This document shows positions 8,608 through 21,956 of a stretch of 64,000 nt of DNA, in pieces. Under the pieces are notes generated by a model that made no database searches, was not told where the DNA came from, and saw only the letters and a list, made by a program, of their open reading frames with translations. The stretch comes from Mycoplasma haemocanis str. Illinois (GTDB lineage Bacteria; Bacillota_I; Bacilli_A; Mycoplasmatales; Mycoplasmoidaceae). Position 1 is the stretch's first letter. Each line of letters starts with the position of its first letter. The translations under genes were made by a program, and so were the position numbers. The stretch covers positions 434,001 to 498,000 of the forward strand of contig NC_016638.1 of the NCBI RefSeq assembly GCF_000238995.1, written 5' to 3'.

Positions 8608-9183
8608 ATGGAAGAAAAAAGGTTACAGGAGTTTTTATTAGGAGAGGTTTGTGATGTGCAGAATGGTTATACCTTTTCTATTTCTCAGCATAGGAATGTA
8701 GGAAATCCTATTATTAGAGTAAGGAACGTCCACAACTATCAGTTACAGTTAGATGATATTGTTTATTTTGGTGATAATGAAATCGATTTAAGTAAGTTTG
8801 CCTTAAGACCAGAGGATTTAGTAATCACCGCAATAGGTGATTTTAAAGTTGCTTGGAATCAAACAAATAATAGCTTCTATTTGAATCAGGGAGTTTGGAG
8901 ATTAGATCCTAATCTTGAGATCTTAGACAAAAGGTGATTGTTTCATTTTTTATCTAATTTGGATTTGAGTTCAATAATCTCTCGGGGAGGAGTGTTACCG
9001 TACTTGAGTATAGAAAAGTTTAAGAAAATTAAAATTCCTGTTCCCTCTATGTCTGATCAGAAGAATATAGCCTATAAGTTGGATAAACTCTTGGAGCTAA
9101 AGGAGGAGCTAAGATTGAGAAAGAAACAAAATAATTATTACAGAGGAAAAGCGTGGGAATCTTTCCTGAGCTTAGCGAAGTAA
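8608..9183 (+). CDS. hsdS: Half-length HsdS, class C
   Basis: A 191-aa half-subunit from ATG 8608 (MEEKRLQEFLLGEVCDVQNG); a TTG at 8602 is also possible. The recognition domain has RVRNVHNYQLQLDD, SKFALRPEDLVIT and NQGVWRLDPN; a TGA Trp lies at 8935. The helix is LKEELRLRKKQNNYYRG. No class A partner follows it: the next gene is also class C. Confidence 0.88.
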
Positions 9184-9189
9184 AATCTT

Positions 9190-9792
9190 GTGTTTAGTGA
9201 TCCTGTAAAAAAAGAGAAGTTTAGGACTTTTTTGTTGGAAGAAGTTTGTAAATTGAGGAGAGGAAAGGCTTTTTTAAGCAATAAGTATAGGGATTCGGGG
9301 AGCCCTATTATTAGGGTTAGGAATGTTCAGAAGCATCAGATAACGACAGACAGTTTAGTGTATTTTTCTAGCTATGATTATGAGGAAGATTTGAGTAAAT
9401 ATATTCTTAAACCTAAGGATTTAGCCGTTACCCTTACAGGAAAGGCTATGGTATTTTTAAACCAATTAGATGATAGTTTCTATATGGGCTCAGATATCTG
9501 CAGGTTAGATCCGGATTTGGAAGTTTTAGATAGAGAGTATTTTTTTCATTTTCTGTCAAATCTTAATTTAGATTTGATAGTAAAATCTGGTATGATTCCC
9601 CACTTAGATTTAAGTAAATTTAAGAAGTTAGAAATACATGTACCTTCCTTGTCTTTGCAAAAGGAGATAGCTTCTAAATTAGGTAAAATTCAGGAGCTTA
9701 AAGAGGAGCTTAGAATGCGTAAAAGACAAGGGGTTTATTATAGGAACAAGATTATGCAAAGCTTACAAGAACGTGCGCTTCCGGAAGAATAG
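9190..9792 (+). CDS. hsdS: Half-length HsdS, class C
   Basis: A 200-aa half-subunit from GTG 9190 (MFSDPVKKEKFRTFLLEE). The recognition domain is class C (RVRNVQKHQITTDS, SKYILKPKDLAVT) but has SDICRLDP where the others have NQGVWRLDP. The spacer helix is class A-like (LKEELRMRKRQGVYYRNK), another head/tail combination. It is the last intact specificity gene before the pseudogene at 9840. Confidence 0.9.
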   Translation: MFSDPVKKEKFRTFLLEEVCKLRRGKAFLSNKYRDSGSPIIRVRNVQKHQITTDSLVYFSSYDYEEDLSKYILKPKDLAVTLTGKAMVFLNQLDDSFYMGSDICRLDPDLEVLDREYFFHFLSNLNLDLIVKSGMIPHLDLSKFKKLEIHVPSLSLQKEIASKLGKIQELKEELRMRKRQGVYYRNKIMQSLQERALPEE

Positions 9793-9839
9793 GTTTATAA
9801 TCTGTCCGCAAGGAGGGCGTTTCCTTCAGAATTTGATTT

Positions 9840-10216
9840 GTGTTTAAGGATCTTTTAAAAAGGCAGGTTAAGGAACATTTTCTAGAGGAAGTTGCAAAGT
9901 TGCATTAAGTCAAACGAATAGAAGTTTTTATTTGAATCAGGGAGTTTGGAGATTAGATCCAAAGCTTAGATTTTTGGATCAGAAATATCTTTTTCATTTC
10001 TTACCAGGTTTAAACTTTGATTTAATGATGGTGAAAGGAATTATACTCTGTCTAAGTGTAAATAGACTTAGGCAGTTAAATATATCTGTTCAGCAAGCGA
10101 TAGTTTTTAAATTGAATAAGTTCTTGGAGCTAAAGAAGGAGTTAATATTAAGAAAGAAGCAACATAAGTTTCTAAGTGAGAAAGTATTTGAATTTTATTC
10201 CTCTGTTGTGGCATAG
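9840..10216 (+). pseudogene. hsdS: Decayed class C hsdS
   Basis: The opening (GTG 9840, FKDLLKRQVKEHFLEEV) matches the class C gene at 6783. The text then jumps within a few codons to the middle of the domain (KVALSQTN, then YLNQGVWRLDP) in another frame. About 80 residues of the recognition domain are missing and the frame is broken by a TAA near 9906. A second small loss removes the PVPSLS turn (LNISVQQAIV). The remainder reads through FLELKKELILRKKQH to a TAG at 10216. It cannot make a working specificity subunit but could donate sequence in recombination. Confidence 0.85.
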
Positions 10217-10245
10217 TGGGGATATATAATAAAACTTAGGTCGAA

Positions 10246-11817
10246 ATGTCTAACGTTAGAGAGGAAAGGTTGGAGCTGTACCGATCCATTTGAAATTCCT
10301 GTAAAGATTTGCAGGGAAGTATGGATGGGTATGAAATGAAGAATTATATTTTTGTGATGATGTTCTATCGCTTTATGTCAGAGTCATTTGTATACTGATT
10401 TAATAAGCCTGAATGAGATGCAGGGAATAAGGAATTTGATTATGCTAACTGGTCTGACGAGGAGGCTCTCAATTGAAAAGAAGATACTGTTAAGAAGAAA
10501 GGGTATTTTATTCTTCCTAGTCAGTTATTTGGAAATGTTTTTAAAAAGGCAACTGAGGACAAGGGTTTTGCCGAAGAGATAAACACCTTTTTATCGGATA
10601 TATTTAGATCCATAGAAAGCTCTGCTATTGGTTTTTCTAGTGAAGATGATATAAAAGGACTTTTCACCAGCATAAGTTGGAATGATACTAAGTTGGGAAC
10701 TGAGGTATTGGAGAGAAATAAGAAGATAGTTGAGGTTATGGGGGAGATTGAGAGTTCTAAGTTTGATTTTATTTCTACCCATGAGATTGATGTTTTGGGA
10801 GATGCTTATGAATATTTGATGGGAGAATATGCTGCTACTTCTGGAAAAAAGGGAGGGGAGTTTTATACTCCCCCTGAGGTTTCTAGACTTCTTACTAAGA
10901 TAGCTGTTGGCGATAAGACTTATATTAGCGGAGGAGTATATGATCCTGCATGTGGTTCAGGTTCACTTCTGTTGAAGTGTGTAGCTTTTTTAGGGGCAAA
11001 AAATGTTTCGGAGATATGTGGTCAGGAAAAGAATATGACCACTTACAATTTATGCAGGATGAACATGTTTTTGCATGGTGTAAACTACAATAAGTTCGAT
11101 ATAAAACACGGAGACACTTTAGAGTATCCTGATCCCTACCATTTTAAAAAACGCTTTGAGATTATATTGTCCAACCCTCCTTATTCTGCAAAGTGAGCTG
11201 GGGAAGATGATGTTAAGTTATTAACTGATCCTAGGTTTGAACAAGTAGGTGCTTTGGCACCCAAGAATGCAGCAGATTTTGCTTTTATTCTTCACTGTTT
11301 GTATTTGTTAAGTTCAACTGGTAAGGCTGTAATAGTTTGTGCAACCGGGGTTCTTACTCGTTTGGGGAAAGAAAAGAGTATTAGGAAGTGGTTGGTAAAT
11401 CAGAACTATATTGAATCTGTAATATATTTGGCGGGTAACTTGTTTTATGGAACAGGTATAAACACAGTCATAATAGTGTTAAATAAAGCGAAGACCGATA
11501 GTAGTGTTTTATTTGTGGATGCTACAAACATATTTACCAAGGACAGAGGTAAAAATAGGTTATCGGATGCAGATATAGAGAGGATATTGAAGATTTATAG
11601 GGATAGGGTGGATGTGCCGTTTGTGGCTAAGGTAGCTTCTAATAACGAAATAGAAGAGAAGGAATACGATATGGGAATGAAAGCTTACATAGATAGTCCC
11701 GTTAAAACAGAAGAGGTTGATATCGTTACTTTAAACAGCGATATAGAGGATACGGTTAAAAAGATTAATGGTCTTAGATATAGCGTAAATGAAATTATCA
11801 AAGAGATTGAATGTTAG
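10246..11817 (+). CDS. hsdM: HsdM, type I DNA N6-adenine methyltransferase (copy 2)
   Basis: Second modification subunit, 523 aa with several TGA Trp codons. The N-terminal domain (SMDGYEMKNYIF, FYRFMSE, FDYANWSDEEALNWKEDTV) follows the usual HsdM pattern more closely than copy 1. The catalytic domain has GGEFYTPPEVSRLL, DPACGSGSLLLK (about 233-244) and NPPYSAKW (about 310-317). The two copies are clearly homologous but diverged, so they are old paralogues or separately acquired, not a recent duplication. It overlaps the hsdR start by 7 bases and is probably expressed with hsdR. Confidence 0.94.
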
Positions 11818-14770
11818 GAGTAGAGAATTTAGAGAAGAGGAGGGGTTTACATACTAGTTCTGATTTAGAGAAGGAACTGATTAGCTACCTAGCTACCTAG
11901 CTACCTTAGGATATGAGTATTTAGATGTCGTAAGTGAAGATGATATTCTTAACAATTTGAGGCTACAGATTCAAAGATTAAATAGCCATAAGGGTATTGT
12001 TTTTACAGATTCAGAATGGAATCGGTTTTTCAATGAGTGTATTTGTAAAGCAGGGGAAGAACCGTTAGATAAGTTAAAGAAGATTCAAGGGGATGGTTGA
12101 AAACAAAGCCTAGTTAGGGATGATGGATCTGTAGAGAATATACAGTTAATTGATAAGAGGAATTTCTACAATAACAAGTTACAGTATATCAATAAACATT
12201 CAACTTTAGTAGAGTGTAGGGGAGACATCACCATTCTTCTTAATGGTTTGCCGATGGTTCATATAGAGTTAAGAAGATCTTCTAAATGTATTGAATCCGT
12301 TTTTTCAGAAGCTTGCCCTTACAAAAGAAGTAATTTTATGGGCCGTTCCGGCCTTTTTGATTTTTGTGAGATATTTATTATTTCCAATGGTTCGGAAACT
12401 AAGTATTATTCTAGTACAACTAGGAGGAATTATTTAGATGATTGTAAAAGTACAGTCGATATTTCATCCGTAACAAGTAACAGCTTCATGTTTACTTCCT
12501 ATTGAAGTAATGAAAAGAATGAAATATATAAGGATCTTTCGGGTTTCTCAAAAACGTTCTTGGAACAAAAGAATTTATTGGAGATGATTATCAATTTTTG
12601 CGTTCTTGATACTAATGGGGTTTTGAAGGTTATGAGGCCCTATCAGGTGCATGCCGTTAAAAAGATAATAAATAGAATTAAGAACTCTACGGAAAGAGGC
12701 ATTTTAGGCAAAAAAGAATCCGGAGGTTATATATGACATGCCACAGGGAGTGGTAAGACTTTGACTTCTTTTAAGGCGTCTAGATTAGCAACAGCCATAC
12801 CAGGAGTAGATAAAGTCCTGTTTGTGGTGGATAGAAAGGATTTAGATTATCAGACGCAAAGGGAATACGGTACTTTTGAATCAGGTTCTGCCGAGGGAAT
12901 TAAAAGTGTAAACGCTTTAAGAGCTGCTTTTACAAAGACCGATCAGAAGATAATAATAACGACGATTCAGAAGTTAAATAGGTACATTGAGAAATACAGT
13001 TCTAAGGATGAAGAGGTGTTTAAAAAACATACCGTCCTTATTTTTGATGAATGTCATAGGAGTCAGTTTGGAAGTATGCATGATGCAATAAAAAAGTCCT
13101 TTAAAAATTCTCACATCTTTGGATTTACTGGAACACCAATATTTGAGTCCTCAGATTCGTCTGAGTGTCATACAACCGATCATTACTTCGGAGATGAGCT
13201 ACATAGGTACACTTTGATGAATGCCATTCAGGATAAAAATGTTCTTAAGTTCAAAGTTGATCTTTTCAATGATGGCTATTTTGATTTTAAGGATTCTAGC
13301 CGTATATCAAGTGTAGTTAGATATATAATAGAAAAATTTGACAATAAGACATTAAGGCCGCTGGCTGCCAATAAGTTGAATGATAAAAGAAAGAGGGGTT
13401 ACAACTCCATACTGTGCGTTGATTCCATAGAACAAGCTAAGAGGTATTATAAAGAATTTAGGAATCAATTATCTAAAGAGGATGAGCTTCATAGAAAGTT
13501 AGTTGTTTCCACTATATATAGTGCCCAAGAAAATTCTGATGTTTCAAATATAGATGATGAAAGTATAACTAATCCCGATACTGAGGGGATGGGTTTGGAT
13601 GATCTTGCTTTTTTAGAAGAAGTAATTAAAGATTACAACTCTACATTTAGTACTAATTTTTCTGTTAAGTCCAATTCTTTCAATAGCTACTATCAGGATC
13701 TTTCTAAGCGCACAAGAGATAAAGAAGTAGACATCTTGATAGTGGTGAACATGTTTTTAACGGGTTTTGATGCTCCTTCTCTCAATACTTTGTGGGTTGA
13801 TAAAAATTTAAGATTACATGGTTTGATTCAAGCTTTTTCTAGAACAAATAGAATCCATAAAAATATTAAGACCTTTGGTAATATCGTTTGTTTTAGAGAC
13901 TTGGAACAGAATATAAAGGAGGCTTTTATAGTTTACGGGGGTGGCGATCCACAGCTTATAGTAGTTCCCCCTTTTGAAAAGAAATACGAGGAGTATAAGA
14001 GGAATGTTGAAAAGCTTAAGTCTTATCAAGATAGTGAAGGGAATGTTGTTGTTCCTGTAGATCGAGAGTCTGAATGTACATATGCTGATTGTGTTTCTGA
14101 ATGTATGAAGAATAGAAATGATTTGAGAACTTATGATGAATTTGAAGGCAAGGATTTGCTGAGTCCTGAAGAGTTGCAGCGTCACCAAGCAAAGTATATT
14201 GACCTAGAGAAGAAGTATGAGAATGAGAAGAGTGATTCGGAATCTGAAATGGATGTGAGTCACGATTTCTCCGGAGGTCTTGAATTAATTAGGCAGATTG
14301 AGATAACTTTGGAGTACATAATTGATTTAATTATTACCAATACACGATGGGAAAAAATTAATACTAAGGATAAATTGGATGATTTTAGAGACAAGGTTAA
14401 CTCTATGATTGACTCTGCAACTTATTTAAGAAGTAAAAAAGAAATTATTAATAAGTTCATTTATGATGAAAACGAGAAGACGGATGAATCATTTAAACAT
14501 TTTATAGAGAGAGAATTAATTGCCGCCATTGATTCCTTAGCTGCGGAAGAATCAATAAGTGTTATGGCCGCCAGAGACTTTATAGCTAGGGCTTTTAGAA
14601 ATAATAAATTTGAAGATGAGGGTACAGCAATAGATGATGTTGTTCCTGTGTCTAGATTGAATGGAAAAGCTTCTTTAGCTAGACAAGATAGGGTGATGGA
14701 GAAATTAAAGGATATACATGACAAGTTTCACGGTTTAGTTAAATTTGATGTTAATTCATGAATCTCTTAG
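11811..14770 (+). CDS. hsdR: HsdR, type I restriction endonuclease/translocase, frame off by an 8-bp repeat
   Basis: Restriction subunit that pumps DNA with ATP and cuts it. ATG 11811 opens a frame (MLGVENLEKRRGL, SDLEKELISYLAT) that hits TAG at 11889 inside the AGCTACCT repeat. Downstream, the HsdR frame runs to TAG 14770. With two repeat copies instead of three the reading is continuous (ELISYLATLGYEYLD) and gives 983 aa. Domains in that frame: a nuclease core D136 with E150 and R152 (DITILLNG; HIELRR), Walker A ATGSGKT (about 308-314), DECH box (about 410), FTGTPIF, and NMFLTGFDAPS with QAFSRTNR. The nuclease E-x-K lysine is Arg here. In this copy the gene should be off. Confidence 0.9.
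11883..11906 (+). repeat. 8-bp tandem repeat x3 (AGCTACCT) in hsdR
   Basis: Three perfect copies at 11883, 11891 and 11899, 24 codons into hsdR. Because 8 is not a multiple of 3, each gained or lost copy shifts the frame. Two or five copies restore HsdR; three, as here, puts a stop codon in the repeat. Confidence 0.95.
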
Positions 14771-14977
14771 ATTTATAGAACTAATAGCGTTTCTCATGCA
14801 CTCTGTAAAGACTATTTTTTAGTATACATATAATAACTATACTTACATCTTAAATAGTTTAAGACGTTCATTTTAAGAAGCCAAGAAATTTCTTTTTTAG
14901 AAAAAGCTATCTATTCTTTATAAGAACTAAGTATACATTGCGTCCATCAAAATAGAGATGAACTAATAAACAAAACA
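14771..14977. other. Convergent intergenic region between hsdR and 5S rRNA
   Basis: About 200 AT-rich bases with no gene. The 12-base palindrome aagaaatttctt followed by T residues (about 14883-14898) could act as a weak terminator for hsdR, but the stem is short. Confidence 0.4.
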
Positions 14978-15092
14978 GCGCGACAAACCCTCCCAACCTA
15001 CACCGCAAGGGTGGGGAGAGGAGGGCGCTAGGTGCTTGACTTTTATGTTCGGAATGGAAATAAGTATTTCCACCTAGCTATGCTCACCGCGC
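14978..15092 (-). rRNA. rrf: 5S ribosomal RNA
   Basis: On the minus strand the segment shows the 5S signature: CCATTCCGAACATAAAAGTC (loop B/C region, conserved CCGAAC). The ends gcgcggtga and tgtcgcgc pair as the terminal helix. Length about 115. It follows 23S by about 40 bases in the same direction. Ends are estimated from the helix. Confidence 0.88.
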
Positions 15093-15129
15093 AAATGCTT
15101 TGAAAGTGAAAAGATAATAAAGAGTTAAC

Positions 15130-18033
<2,904 letters not shown>

Positions 18034-18216
18034 TAACTATCTAAGTTAACTCGGTTATTATCTTTTCCTTTCAAAAAGCAAACTGAGAAAGTTCTAGCTT
18101 TCTCAAAACTGAAAATCATCCGCCTAGAAACTTTCAAATTTACATTAAACAATTTGAATTTATTCTAGTTACAACCTCTACTAAATAAAACCTAAAAAGG
18201 CCCTATCATCTCGTAA
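18034..18216 (-). other. 16S-23S internal spacer
   Basis: About 180 bases of AT-rich spacer with no tRNA gene recognisable on either strand. A 7-bp stem (gagaaag/ctttctc) at 18085-18104 with a short loop probably forms part of the RNA processing structure. A sequence resembling the spacer (tttttgaaa, aactgaga) is also found upstream of 16S near 19700-19720, consistent with the 16S processing stem. Confidence 0.6.
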
Positions 18217-19688
18217 TTTGAAGATTATCCACCCGCACGTTCTCGTACGGGTACCTTGTTACGACTTAACTCCAATCAGAATGTTCACTCTAGATACAAA
18301 TAAATGTATTTTTAAATGCCCACTCCTCTCATAGTTTGACGGGCGGTGTGTACAAGACCTGGGAACGGATTCACCCCGATATAGCTGACACGGGATTACT
18401 AGTGATTCCAACTTCAAGGAGGCGAATTGCAGCCTCCTATCCGAACTGAGACGAAATTTGGTGATTAGCTTACCATCGCTGGTTTGCAACACATTGTGTT
18501 CGCCATTGTAGCACGTTTGCAGCCCAAGGCATAAGGGGCATGATGACTTGACGTGATCCCATCCTTCCTCTACATTACTGTGCAGTCTCTTTAGACAAGT
18601 AACTAAAGAGTGGGGTTGCGCTCGTTGCGGGACTTAACCAAACATCTCAAGACACGAGCTGACGACAGCCATGCACCACCTGTCACCTCGATAACCTCTA
18701 CTATATTTCTATAGCTTTGCGAGGGATGTCAAACCTTGGTAAGGTTTTTCGTGTATTATCGAATTAAGCAACATGCTCCACCACTTGTTCAGGTCCCCGT
18801 CAATTCCTTTGAGTTTCATATTTGCATATGTACTACCCAGGCGGGGTATTTAACGCGTAAGCTACAACACTAAAGCTAAAGCCCTAATATCTAATACCCA
18901 TCGTTTACGGTGTGGACTACTGGGGTATCTAATCCCATTTGCTCCCCACACTTTCAAGCCTAAGCGTCATTTATGGCCTAAGTTTCCGCCTTCGCCTCTG
19001 GTGTTCTTAAGCATATCTACACATTCCACCGCTCCATGCTTAATTCCGAAACTCCCTACCACAATCTAGACATGTAGTATTCGGTGCATACAACTATTGA
19101 GTAGCTGCATTTAACACAGAACTTACACATCCGCCTGCGCTTGCTTTACGCCCAATAAATCCGAATAATGCTTGCGACCTATGTATTACCGCAGCTGCTG
19201 GCACATAGTTTGCTGTCACTTATTCACGAAGTACTATCATAATTATCCCTCGTAAAAGAACTTTACAACCAAAAAGGCCTTCATCGTTCACATGGTATTG
19301 CTCCATCAGACTTTCGTCCATTGTGGAAGATTCCCTACTGCTGCTTCCCGTAGGAATATGGGCCGTATCTCAATCCCATTGTGGCTGTTCATCCTCTAAG
19401 ACCAGCTATCTATCATTGCCTTGGTGGGCTTTTATCCCGCCAACTAGCTAATAGAGCATATCCCAATCCCTCAGCGCCCGAAGGCTTTAAAAGCTAAATC
19501 ATGGATAAAGCTTCCTATGGGGTATTAATCACTTTTTCAAGTGGCTATCCCCCACAGAGGGGCATGTTAGATATGTATTACTCACCCGTTTGCCACTAAC
19601 CTTGGCCGAAACCAAGGTCCGTTCGACTTGCATGTATTAGGCATACCATCAGCATTAATTCTGAGCTAGGATCAAACTCTCAGTAAAT
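18217..19688 (-). rRNA. rrs: 16S ribosomal RNA
   Basis: Small-subunit rRNA on the minus strand. Universal sites are present: AGAGTTTGATCCTAGCTCAG at the 5' end (19661-19680), CAGCAGCTGCGGTAAT near 19190, GATTAGATACCCCAGTAGTC near 18925, and the tail GTAACAAGGTACCCG. After the conserved GGAT (18227-18230) the next bases are aatcttcaaa, where other bacteria have CACCUCCUUA. The normal anti-Shine-Dalgarno sequence is therefore missing. The 3' end is placed by analogy, ten bases past GGAT. Confidence 0.95.
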
Positions 19689-19756
19689 TAACAGATGACT
19701 CTCAGTTTTCAAAAAGCTAGCAAATCTAGAGAAACTACTCAAGATTCCTGCAGGGA

Positions 19757-19762
19757 ATTATA
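19757..19762 (-). promoter_or_regulatory. Probable -10 box of the rRNA operon
   Basis: TATAAT read on the minus strand, about 70 bases before the estimated 16S 5' end. No good TTGACA-like -35 lies 16-18 bases upstream, which is common in mycoplasmas. Confidence 0.55.
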
Positions 19763-19807
19763 ACCACAAAGGATATGTAAATATAAAGAAATTTAACATA
19801 ACATTAG

Positions 19808-20212
19808 TTAAGAATTGAAGGAAAGTGGTACTCAATTTAAATTACTCTTGCTTTTTCTAAAATATTGGGTCTTGCCTGAACAATCGTTGAATTTATCTTT
19901 AAGAAATTTATAAAGCTCTTTCCCTTCTTCGCTAGTTCAACTCGAATCATTTAGTTCCCTCATTTTTGGATTATTTGAATACAAGGGTAAGAATTTAAAT
20001 TTACAATTAAATTTCTTCTGAAACCTGTCAAGAGATCTAAGAACTTCTTTTCCGTCAGAATAAGGAAGATCGACGACCCTATTTTTCTTTTGAAATCATC
20101 ACTGAATGCTTATAGGAGTTCCTATGGTTGGAGGGAATATAGATGGAAAAGTTGAAATAACGAATACAGGGAAGGAAATAAATTTTAAAACAGTCTTTCC
20201 TTTAAAAAACAC
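19808..20212 (-). CDS. Hypothetical protein, 134 aa
   Basis: Frame from GTG 20212 to TAA 19808, with TGA read as Trp including an adjacent pair (IQWWFQKK). The N-terminal 45 residues are hydrophobic (LKFISFPVFVISTFPSIF) and may be a membrane segment. The rest is basic and polar (DRFQKKFNCKFKFLPL, ELYKFLKDKFNDC). No family recognised. It lies just upstream of the rRNA operon in the same direction, and 26 bases below the stop of the gene at 20239. The absence of a strong start signal leaves some doubt. Confidence 0.5.
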
Positions 20213-20238
20213 CAGCTAAACAGGAGTTCTCTAAAGTA

Positions 20239-21603
20239 CTATTCTTCTTCAATTTTTTCAGTTTCAACTTCTACCTTAACTTCCTCAACCCCCTCATCCT
20301 CAATCTTCTCTTCTACTTTAATCTTCTTAATTATAACTGGATTCATATCTAGATTAAATATTCCTGCAGGAATAATAGGATTTTTCAAAAATTCCTCCGC
20401 ACCTTCATAAGCCCTTTTATTCAATTCCAATCCTGATTGACCAGCTAAATTAGTTAACTTCTCATAACTGGCAACCCATTTCGAGAAGTCGGAATCTATG
20501 TTTAAATAAGTTTTACATATATTCTTCCTTATCTCATTTAACTCTCAAAGTCTATAAGCAATCTTCCATTTTTCATCAATATTAGCATCTGTTGACTTTT
20601 TCATAAGATGATCCCTCTCCTGCAAATAATCAAAAGATCGACTAATTATTAATCCAGCATCAGAAGCTGAAAGCTCATCGAATTGACGATTGGATTCAAA
20701 TTTAAAATACTTCCTAACTAGAAGTTTGTAATAGTTCTTCACATAGGATTTTTCAGACTTCATAAATTGTTGTTTAATAATTTCATCTTGTTCTCCTATC
20801 TTCTCCAATAGGGAAGTTCAAGCATCATGGAGAGACTTAGTCAATCGAAGAAGATTTTTACTGTCATCGTGCCTAATTTGGACTCCCATAAGTCTTATGT
20901 ACTTTTGAGTTAATTTAGCATCCGTATAAAGTTCAAATTTCTCCAAATTCCTGATCTTATTATTTCCGGAACTTCATTTTTTAAGAAAGGTATCTTGATC
21001 CAAAATAAACTGCTGTAAATTCTTCAACCCCTCATCAACACTCCAATTCCCTATATCATCTGGAATATCAGAACCATTCTCTTGCTCAACACTCCCCATC
21101 ATGTTCTTTAGGAATAAAAGATTCTTTTGGGACTTCTTATAAGACTCATTAAATTCAGGATCTATTCTCTGAAGTTTCCAAATTAACTTATTTAAAGAAT
21201 CCTTATTTTTAACAACCTTAGCCTGCCTAATTTCATCTTCAAATATGTCGTAGTTGTCGTCTATTAGGTAGATGTTTAAAACCTTTTCATATTGTTGAAT
21301 TAAACTCCTTTTAAGAAGTCAATATTGGGATAATGCCGGAAAAAAGAACACAGGGTTACTCTCCTGAGCATTTTGATATTCTCCCATAACAATATCAAAG
21401 ATCTCATTCTTCTCATCTATGAAACTCTTATAGTGACGACGAAATACAAAAAAAGGAGTTCTAGCTATTAGATAATTCCTTTTTACATTCCTTCAAAACC
21501 TCCTAAATTTACCTTCCTTCCCCAGGAAATAAATAACAACATCCTTAAGAAGATTTAACAAAAATGTAAGCCATATTTGCAGGGCAATCACGGTCATACT
21601 CAT
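20239..21603 (-). CDS. Hypothetical membrane-anchored protein, 454 aa
   Basis: Continuous frame from ATG 21603 with five TGA Trp codons. The N-terminus is one hydrophobic segment (about 5-28: IALQIWLTFLLNLLKDVVIY) followed by a basic stretch (KFRRFWRNVKRNY). The body is rich in Lys, Glu and aromatic residues and mostly predicted helical (SLNKLIWKLQRID; KSYVKNYYKLLVRKYF). The end is very acidic (VEEKIEDEGVEEVKVEVETE). It has no family I recognise and none of the Cys modules of the paralogues further right. It is transcribed away from the protease at 21957. Confidence 0.82.
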
Positions 21604-21956
21604 AGACTATAGACTAAGTATGTAAAACAAAGGAATTGTTATTTTAGTAGAAAAGGGATGAATTTTGGGTACAAAGTTCGTTTTAGAAATATCCGGAATT
21701 ATACTTTTTTGTCCCATATATCATATGTATCAAAACAGAAAGCATAGGATATGCTTTGGAATATTTAAGTTGTCAAGTCAAAACGATAAGGTAGCTGAGA
21801 ACTTTTAGTAGAAATGCAATGGAGATTTCATATCTCAAAATGGAGCGTCTCTAAAGAATAGATTTTTGGAATTAAGATAAGAAGGACATACACAAGAATC
21901 TAAAACAATTCTTCCTGAGGATTTAAAAAAATTAAAATTTAAGGATTTTCAACGTC
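21604..21956. other. Divergent intergenic region
   Basis: 353 AT-rich bases between the divergent genes at 21603 (minus) and 21957 (plus), so it must hold promoters for both. A -10-like TATACT lies near 21703-21708 on the plus strand. No gene or Shine-Dalgarno sequence is seen. Confidence 0.4.

Noticed and set aside
13814-14188. Minus-strand frame of 124 codons within hsdR
   Set aside because: It is the antisense of the conserved helicase part of HsdR; no family features.
14771-14977. Prophage or insertion sequence near hsdR
   Set aside because: No transposase, integrase or terminal inverted repeat was seen here or anywhere in the window, although the locus is clearly recombining.
18034-18216. 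tRNA genes in the rRNA spacer
   Set aside because: No cloverleaf, GTTCGA loop or CCA-type end could be found on either strand.
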